Shown one piece after another: positions 57,151-64,000 of a DNA stretch of 64,000 nt (positions within the stretch are counted from its first letter, which is position 1; every line of letters begins with the position of its first letter). The translations under genes and the position numbers were made by a program. The notes beneath the pieces were generated by a model that saw only the letters and a program-made list of their open reading frames with translations, was not told where the DNA came from and did no database searches. Source of the stretch: Forficula auricularia (lineage: Eukaryota > Arthropoda > Insecta > Dermaptera > Forficulidae); contig JALMQS010000884.1 of assembly GCA_024734495.1 (NCBI GenBank), positions 124,001-188,000 of the forward strand, written 5' to 3'.

Positions 57151-58402
57151 AGATATTGCATGGCTTTGAGCGCGGGGACCGAATCAAGAAATTCCGTAAC
57201 GAAAATAAACCTAACACACCCCACTCCGACCGGCACAGCGAAGGTAACGATCCTAGCGAAAAATACTAGAACTAAATTCAAAGAGGTTACACAGGTTGCA
57301 TGTAAATAGGCGTTTACGATCTTATATATATTATTTAGGAGGCTAAAAATAGTAATACTACCATTATTGTTCTGGCTGTCTAATTAGGCTTATTTAAATA
57401 GTGTTCAGACGATAGCTCAAAGTGTCTTAGATTTCATTAGTAATAGAAATGGCATTTCAATAATGACTTTCAATTGCCAAAGTCTAAATAGTCACAAATA
57501 CGATTTACAAGATTCAGTTACGAGACAAACAAATGTGTTACTTCTTACCGAAACTTGGATGACGCGTAATAATCCGATTGAAATACCTAATTTCATTTGT
57601 ATTGTTCAATTCAAACGAGATACTTTTCCAAAAGGTGGGGTAGCTATTTACCAAAATAATAATAATGTTACTAATATTATGACTCCGAATATTGAAATAA
57701 ATATTGCACACGTTAGCGATGTTAATGTTAGGCGCACATTTGTTGGAGATATTTGTGCTTGCTTATGCAAACTTAGAAATGGCCTACACATAGTCATGGT
57801 AGCAATTTACATTTCTCCGAATCCAAAATTGGACGAGGTAGAAGATTTTATTCATCGCACTTTACTGGAGTACACTGAAGAAGGGTCGAAAATACTTGGT
57901 ACAAATGGTAATAAATTTCCACTTATCTTGGCTGGCGGTTTCAACATCAACTTCACTGATAAAAATTCAGAGCGGTTGACAACTTTTCTTTCGGAAAAAT
58001 TGAATTTGAAAATGAATAATGATCCACAAGAATCCCCAACAAAATATGGGACCACCATTGACGCGGTATTTTCCAGATATTTAGAGGATATCAAGTCTCA
58101 AAATTATGTTTCTTATTTCAGTTACCATAAACATATAGTTACAATGATAAAAATTCCTGAATAACCTACATGTATTGTAAGATAATAAAAATATTTGAAA
58201 CAATATTAACTTCTCATTTATTCAATAAAAGAAAAATAAAAAAACATTGTTTTCTTATCGGTCACCACGCTCAAAAAGTGTAACTTGAATTAATATCAAA
58301 GAAAAAAATATTGCATAAATATTATAATTGCATAAGTTGATAAAAAATGCTATGCAATACCTATACCGTGGCAGTCCCCGAGTGCCACACATCTATTTTT
58401 TT
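57151..58402 (+). mobile_element. Helentron-like element, copy 2 (endonuclease only)
   Basis: The 5' end ATATTGCATGGCTTTGAGCG is a slightly worn version of copy 1 and lacks its outermost bases. The 3' end has TGCTATGCAATACC, then GTGGCAGTCCCCGAGTGCCA folding into a hairpin, then ACACATCTATTTT. The body is nearly identical to copy 1 without the 102-bp duplication. Confidence 0.7.
57463..58164 (+). CDS. APE-type endonuclease, copy 2, metal-site Asp lost
   Basis: The length of 233 residues is the same as copy 1, with few substitutions. The key difference is AGGFNINF in place of AGDFNINF: Asp159, a catalytic/metal-binding position of the EEP fold, is Gly. SYHKPI has become SYHKHI, while TETW restores a conserved Trp (Cys in copy 1). 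Full open frame but probably inactive. The frame extends upstream to a stop at 57385. It is oriented opposite to copy 1, about 8 kb away. Confidence 0.72.
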   Translation: MTFNCQSLNSHKYDLQDSVTRQTNVLLLTETWMTRNNPIEIPNFICIVQFKRDTFPKGGVAIYQNNNNVTNIMTPNIEINIAHVSDVNVRRTFVGDICACLCKLRNGLHIVMVAIYISPNPKLDEVEDFIHRTLLEYTEEGSKILGTNGNKFPLILAGGFNINFTDKNSERLTTFLSEKLNLKMNNDPQESPTKYGTTIDAVFSRYLEDIKSQNYVSYFSYHKHIVTMIKIPE

Positions 58403-58446
58403 ATTCTACTCTTCAGGGATAATTTACCCCCAGACCTGACACCAGT

Positions 58447-58621
58447 TGTAACGTTTTAAAGAGTAAAATAATTTACACCAATTTTATAATTTGTCGAATA
58501 TAATAAAACTTTATTATCAAGAAAATATACAACACCTGACAGCAACAATCCATCTAAAACTCTCTTTGTTTATCTCCTGTCAGAGACCTCGAAATCCAGC
58601 ATTTCATTTAATCAAAACAAT
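58447..58621 (-). mobile_element. LTR of a gypsy-type retrotransposon with adjacent primer-binding-like site
   Basis: On the minus strand a TGTTTTGATTAAATG...CGTTACA segment has LTR features: TGT/ACA ends, GTATATTTTCTTGATAATAA with TATA-like and AATAAA signals. It is followed by ACTGGTGTCAGGTCTGGGGG, resembling the TGGTGTCAG primer-binding start of insect gypsy-type elements. Only about 45 bp of leader remain before the Helentron end. LTR length and start are estimates. Confidence 0.6.
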
Positions 58622-59589
58622 ATGTTTGGCACCGACTTCAAAAAGTAATTTCATGTAAAAACTTCGTCATTTAGTTGTAGCTAAATTAGATAATTATTTT
58701 ATACTGTTTAGTGCATTTTTATTATTTTTATTTTTCAGTTCTTATTATTATTTTTTTTTAAGTCTCTTTTTATTGTCTTAAATTCCTTTCCATTTAACCT
58801 CGTATTCATTGTTAAGTTTTATTATTATTTAATACTCTAAAATTCTTTAATAAGGTTGTAAGTTATATAAAAACTCGAGTGGGGATTCGCTCTTTTATAT
58901 TAAATATTTGATAGGGATATTAAATTGTAACCTCTCATCTTCTTGCTTTCATTTTCTTTTATCCTTGGGCTATAATTTTATTGATTCTGTCGGGACTAGT
59001 GTTATTTGATAAAGGAATGTGAAAATAACTTATTAATATATTAATTTTAAATTTTGTAAATAAAAAAAAAAAAATTCAAGATAAAGAGAGGAAATCATCC
59101 AAGTTAACTTTTCTATTTTAATGGATTTTTTTTATTAATAAAGTTTTCTTGGTTTTTATAACTAGATGGAAAAGAAATTACTTTGTTTCAACAGCAAATA
59201 AAAAGACCCAAGCAGTAGTGAATAAGTTTCTCGCTCTACCTACCTGTATAAAATTTATGTGCTTATAACAGGAAGATTTATCATTTTGTTTTACATAGAG
59301 TACTTGCTGATGGACCTCTCATCCGGGCTATTTTTTTTATATAAAATATGAATTTAAAAAATAAAGTAAAAATTATTACCATTAAAATATTAAAATTGAT
59401 GATGTTAAATAAAATTAAATACTTTATAACAGTAAAATATTTAAAGAATTTTAATGGCTAAATTCAATTAAAATTCTTACAATGTTTTACTTCTTCTTAA
59501 TCTTCTCAATAGGCCTGGGCCTGTTTCTCCAAATAAATGACGTTGTTCCATTCGATTTATGTGAATTCATCCGGCTTTATTTCCTTTTT
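58622..59589. other. GACTTCAAAAAG-type repeat end, then unassigned DNA
   Basis: 58632-58740 (ACCGACTTCAAAAAGTAATT, TTAGTTGTAGCTAAATTAGA) matches the segment starting at 19272. The rest is A+T-rich and unassigned. Confidence 0.4.
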
Positions 59590-59815
59590 GGTTCTATGAG
59601 CTGCTAACTTTTTTACGAGGGTGGGCTGGTAGCCCTACGCCTCAACCCCAACCTGGAGGACTCGGGTATCTTTCTTGGTTTGGCTGTTCATCCTTGGCCC
59701 GTCCGGCTTGGGAGGCCCGATTAGTAGCTACACTACCTCCGGCATGGCCCAAGGAATCCCTACTACACACAAGTCCCCCCACCACGACAAGGTGAAGATA
59801 CCGGAAAGGGGAACA
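59590..59815. other. GC-rich island, probable retroelement 5' segment
   Basis: The block contains GCCTCAACCCCAACCTGGAG, GACTCGGGTATC, GCCCGATTAGTAGCTACACT, CACACAAGTCCCCCCACCAC and GACAAGGTGAAGATA. The style recalls untranslated leaders of arthropod non-LTR elements, but I cannot name the family. The 69-codon minus-strand frame has no recognisable domain. Confidence 0.35.
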
Positions 59816-60090
59816 ATATTTTACTGATATGGTAAAACATTTTTTTAACATCTACTAATCTTAACTTATCAATCAGTAAACACTATTGTAACTCATTGTT
59901 ATTTGTTAATAATTCAAAACATTATAAAATAATTATATATTATAATTTGTTAAGAGTGTAGCTCAGATCTTTGTCGGTCTGAGTAAGATTTTGATTTTGC
60001 CTTCTTTTCTGAAGAATTTCAAATAAAACAATCAAAATATAACTTTTAAGGAGATAGGTATTAATTAGTTATAGGTGAAACATTTTTATA

Positions 60091-61242
60091 TAATAATAAA
60101 AATTGGGTAAAATTGCGAGGTAGGTTTCACAAAAAAGAATGTTGTCTAATTTCTAGGCGCGAAAATAGAGATTTCCCTGATATTCACTTCGATTTCGATT
60201 CAAATACCCTGAAAATGTGTGACAGCCTATCCATGTTGGGCGTCTCTGTCGCATCTGACCTGTCTTGGAATGAACACATCTCCTCTGTAGCGAAATCTGC
60301 AGCAAGGAAGATTGGCTTCTTATTCAGGTCCAAGCGATTTTACAAACCCCACAACTTCTCACCATCTACAAGGCCCAAATCCGCCCCTGTCTCGAATACG
60401 GCTCTCATCTGTGGAGAGGAGCCTCAAAATATTCTCTTGCTACCCTTGATGCAATTCAGAAACGAGCCGTCAGGCTAATTGACGATTCTACCCTCACCGA
60501 CTCCCTCGACTCGCTGGCTCATCGAAGAGATGTCTCTGCCCTTTCCCTTTTCTATAGATACTATCACGGCAGGTGCTCTGATGAGATAAAATCAATAATT
60601 CCCCCCAAAGCATGCTTTGCACGCAGCACACGTTTTGCCGACTCCCCAACACTCTTTCGCGGTCAAATTGGAAAAGTGCCGGACCACTTCATTCGCGAAT
60701 ACATATATCCCCATGACTTCAAGGAACTGGAACTCTCTCCCAGCCTCTATCTTTCCCAGCACCTATGATCTTCAAACCTTCAAAACCAGAGTGCATAGAC
60801 ACCTACGTCTACACCCTCTCACTTAATCAACTTTCCCTTCTCTTCGGTAATGCAGGGGTCTTTCGAGATCCATAGGGGCTACATCTTTACTGGTGCACCC
60901 CTTCTTGCATTCGATTGCATTAAAAATAAAGTAAAAAAAAGAAATAAAACAAAAATGAGTTTTGAATCCGATATATTTCGGGTTGTCATCCTCTTCTTGA
61001 GGAGTCAGAGAAAACTGAATTTAAATTGGAAAAATATTTCGAAATAAAATTTTTTTGGAAATAGGTATGGTGAGGGAAAGATAGGGGGAAGAGAAAACGT
61101 ATTGAGAATTAATATTTTCGACATATGGAACAAGTGGGTTTTTAGCCAGATGGTGGGAAAATATGTATACCTGAGTTTATAAGAAGGAATATAGAATGGT
61201 CCATGAAACCTACCTAGCAATTTTACCCAATTTTTATTATTA
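60091..61242. repeat. 39-bp terminal inverted repeats enclosing a LINE 3' end
   Basis: 60091-60129 (TAATAATAAAAATTGGGT...GGTAGGTTTCA) is mirrored at 61204-61242 with one mismatch. The LINE fragment starts immediately inside the left arm. About 250 bp of unrelated sequence, including a TTTCGGGTTGTCATCC module, separates its tail from the right arm. Confidence 0.88.
60130..60952 (+). pseudogene. Jockey-like LINE ORF2 C-terminus and 3' end, 5'-truncated
   Basis: The frames read ECCLISRR, SLSMLGVSVASDLSWNEHIS, KSAARKIGFLFRSKRFY, then after a frameshift near 60350 LLTIYKAQIRPCLEYGSHLW, RAVRLIDDSTLTDSLDSLAH, FYRYYHGRCSDEI, and after another near 60645 ANTYIPMTSRNWNSLPASIF and a stop at 60824-60826. 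This is the post-palm and C-terminal region of Jockey-type LINEs. A 3' untranslated region with AATAAA and A-rich DNA follows. The 5' truncation is typical; the high quality of the blocks suggests it is younger than the 12-kb and 17-kb fragments. Confidence 0.88.
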
Positions 61243-61449
61243 CAATCAAAATAGTTATTAAAAATATCATAATTAAAGATTTTAAATCTTTTTAAATAAA
61301 GTTGTCTTAGGGCTTTTAATTATTTAATAATAAAATTATTTATTTAAAATTAATAATATTCAAAAAGACAATATAATCGTATTATTAATTATTTTATTTA
61401 TTTATTTTATTAATTTATTCTAATACATATCGTATATTTATATAGAGAT

Positions 61450-61680
61450 AAATTTTAATAATGTTAAAAGAAAAATATTTCAATATTGTAAACTGAATGG
61501 ACTTGATGAATCAAAAAGAAATAATATGTTTCTGATGTTTGTGATACACAAGCTCTCGATATAACATACCAAACGAATTATAAATGAGAAAGAAATCGAT
61601 CTAATTTTAGGTTTATACTATAATATCTTTCTAATATAATAAAATAGCATTTCAATTAATTGATTATTTCAAAAAGAGTG
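61450..61680 (+). repeat. Dispersed repeat G, copy 4
   Basis: ATAATGTTAAAAG, ACTGAATGGACTTGATGAATC and AAAATAGCATTTCAATTAA match the copy at 21950-22180; more diverged than the others. Confidence 0.55.
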
Positions 61681-62509
61681 AATTCGCTATTATATTACAG
61701 ATAATTATTAATTCAAAATAACTTAAAGAGATGTCATTTTAATTATGGTTTTTACCAAGAAAGATATATCATGGGCTTATTGTGCAAAGTCCCTAAGTAC
61801 ACTTTTGGTGGATTTTCATCTAATAGTACGTAGTTGTGATTTTCGATCATATTTATCGATATACAAATACTTTAAGCGAATCAAAATAACACAAACCCAA
61901 TTAAACGTAAAAAATAATTTCACTAAGTGCACAATGTTCTGATTTTACAGAGATATATTATTCTAACAAATATTAGTTTTTCATCAAGATGGTGAAAGTC
62001 CTTCAATGAAAAAAATAAAATAATTATCATTTTCACACCCTTTCCCAATCTACCATATGTAAAAAATTTCATTTTTCATTGCAATTATTTCATGTTTGGT
62101 CTGGTAAATCGTCTCCAAATTTTAACAGTGTGTTTATTATGCTTTTAATGACTTATATTCCAAGTTTCTAAGGCTTCTTGAATTTTCGCATTTGTGAAAG
62201 AACTACCTTAATTATTTTTAAAACTAATCGTAAGCATGAAATTGGGTTATCTCAAGTGTAAGAAAATGTTAGTTAATGACTTTTCGCAATAAGCCCACGA
62301 TATACCCTTCGGTGGAGATATACCAGAGGAAAAAAGACAAAATCACAATTTTTATGTTTCTCTTGAAAAGTAAATATTCTAATATTCTTTAAGTTTAAGG
62401 GAAATTTAGAAAACTGATTTACAGATTATCCAATATATCTAGTGATAATAATAAGTTTATCTGTAAGAATAGAAAGGTTCTTGGAATATGGAGAGCCGAA
62501 AGGGAGTGT
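61681..62509. other. No gene or repeat recognised
   Basis: A+T-rich; only short frames. Confidence 0.3.
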
Positions 62510-62825
62510 TTGATTTATATGTTAATCGTGAAAGCGCCTGTTGGAGCACCCACACGAGACCAAAGGCTCGGTATGTCACTTCCTAAGCCAGTCTCTCCCC
62601 TTTGGGCGACATCTTGCGGGTACGAAAGGATGAGATGACAAGCCGTTAGTGTGACTGGGTGGGCAACACATGCAGCTGGACCACTGGACCTCAACCTCAA
62701 TCGCATATACATTAGACAAACCAGCTGCCTCCCTTCCGAGATGGATGAATTTGCGATTTTTTCCCAAATCGAAACACAATTCGACTTGGAAGAGAGTTTT
62801 ATTTGATTTAGATATGAACAACCTG
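62510..62825 (-). other. GC-richer island, unassigned
   Basis: A balanced-composition block with overlapping minus-strand frames (62515-62712, 62576-62821) and no recognisable domain. It could be a SINE or an exon of an unknown gene; no A/B boxes or splice signals are convincing. Confidence 0.25.
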
Positions 62826-63016
62826 CTGCCGACTAAAAAAGGATAAAATATTTAACTATTCAAGCAATATTTGGAATGTATCTATATTTAAATATTTTCT
62901 ACTTTCATATAATTAAAATTAGAAGAATAAGTGAAAATATTTCCTAAACTCAATTTAATATTGGAGTTTATTTGCATGAAATTTTCTGTGGAGAGGGACG
63001 GACTAGTAGAAATTTT

Positions 63017-63233
63017 AATTGGAAGTAATGGAAGGCAATCCAGGGGTAGTGAGGAAAGAGAAAATTAACATATATCCAAATAAGGTGTAATTTATTGCAT
63101 TCCTTCCTCCTTTCCTTTCAAACCAACGTTTCGGAGGATTTTCCCTCTTTCTTCAGGGTCTATATTGGTTTCTAGACCCTGAGGAAGGAGGGAAGAATCC
63201 TCCGAAACGTTGGTTTCCATTACTTCCAATTAT
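63017..63233. repeat. Fold-back element with paired ACGTTTCGG/CTTCAGG modules
   Basis: AATTGGAAGTAATGGAA at the left and TTCCATTACTTCCAATT at the right are inverted. Inside, CCAACGTTTCGGAGGATT...CTTCAGGGTCTA is mirrored by TAGACCCTGAGGAAGGAGGG...CCTCCGAAACGTTGG, so the inner 95 bp are also a hairpin. Confidence 0.88.
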
Positions 63234-63727
63234 AATATTGGAGATTTGGAAATTTCAGTGGAGAGCTTGGCTGAAAAATACTGCTTAATTTTTTGCCGAA
63301 TTTCAGCTCATTATCTGCAGTAATTTTAATTTTTTAATTATTTTCTGTCAGGAAGAGCAGCTTGAAATCCAATAAGCTTATCTTTTTGTAAATACAAAAT
63401 ATTTTGGAACCAAATTGAACTACGACCTTCTGTTCTCAAGTATCACGAGTGTTAAAAGCTAGAACGAGAAAAAGTAGCTTTGAAGAGTATTATTTCCCAT
63501 TTTAGCTATTTCCAAACACAAATAATATATATGTATATATAGATAATAGAAAATAGAAAAGGCCTAAAATCTAGAAATTTTTGAGTTTTGGAAATACAAA
63601 TTTTATTTTAGCAGCAAAACATAACGAACATATCGAACTTCCATTCTAGACGAGTAGACAGAAAAGCAGAAAGAGGCATAAAATATTGTTTTAAAATCTT
63701 TTTGAGTGAATTGAATAGACTGATAGT

Positions 63728-63900
63728 CCATCCCGAGGGGTGAACCGCGACCTAAAATCGTGTACACCTACTTCCACTTCCACTTTCATTTCCAAGTAGA
63801 AGAGAATAGATGACATTAGATTATCTAATGAATTCCAAAGTAATTCCAAATATTTCCAAAGTACACCTAATTCCAATCATGGTTCACCCCTCGGTCCTTC
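63728..63900. repeat. Small inverted-repeat element
   Basis: CCGAGGGGTGAACC at 63733 and GGTTCACCCCTCGG ending at 63894 are exact reverse complements; GTGTACACCTAC and GTACACCTAATTCC lie inside. Probably a MITE. Confidence 0.75.
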
Positions 63901-64000
63901 CCATAAAGTATAATAAAAAATCTAGAATAATAATAATAATTTTCAGTTTGAAAACACTTTAATTTTATTTTATTTTATTTTTTATGGCCTCGGAGCTTTA
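63901..64000. other. Window edge, A+T-rich
   Basis: Nothing recognised. Confidence 0.3.

Overview
The window looks like repeat-dominated nuclear DNA of an arthropod, most likely an insect; I cannot name the order. It is strongly A+T-rich by eye, and coding sequence occurs in short exon-like pieces bounded by GT/AG signals. The transposon mix fits: LINE (Jockey-like), mariner, hAT, piggyBac, Ty3/gypsy, Helentron-like rolling-circle elements and a tRNA-derived SINE. I see no bacterial-type operons.

Host-gene content is small. The best case is one carboxylesterase exon on the minus strand (2395-2556); the rest of that gene would lie off the left edge. A weaker candidate terminal exon is at 41357-41503. 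A 120-nt 5S rRNA-like sequence lies at 34831-34950 (minus). A five-piece gene of the insect DUF4806 type (35354-37135) carries two frameshifts and lies between two GC-rich repeat blocks, so it may be transposon cargo.

Layout. 0-5 kb: a full-length gag-only LINE with target-site duplication, the esterase exon, a palindromic pair of mariner 3' ends, and a hairpin-headed repeat. 7-17 kb: piggyBac and LINE remnants, more hairpin-headed repeats, a deleted mariner. 17-31 kb: LINE reverse transcriptase remnant, duplicated repeats, a SINE, several tandem repeats, a 1000-bp hAT derivative. 32-39 kb: a hairpin-headed repeat with a mirrored minisatellite, then the DUF4806 region, then a hAT with another repeat nested in it. 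40-48 kb: a hAT MITE, two large palindromes, a full-length minisatellite-bearing repeat. 48-58 kb: two Helentron-like elements carrying only an endonuclease gene, in opposite orientations; one sits between the primer-binding site and gag of an LTR retrotransposon. Between them is a TIR-bounded unit with a degraded multi-exon gene for a basic protein. 58-64 kb: an LTR, a LINE 3' end inside an inverted repeat, and small fold-back elements.

The most interesting material is (1) the gag-only LINE with a correctly spaced Inr/DPE promoter, (2) a class of repeats (families A, B, C, E below) that begin with a hairpin, several followed by ATTGTAATCG, with the stem sequence differing between families while pairing is kept, (3) the endonuclease-only Helentrons, and (4) the DUF4806 and basic-protein units as possible undescribed DNA transposons. 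All family assignments are from motif recognition; no database search was run.
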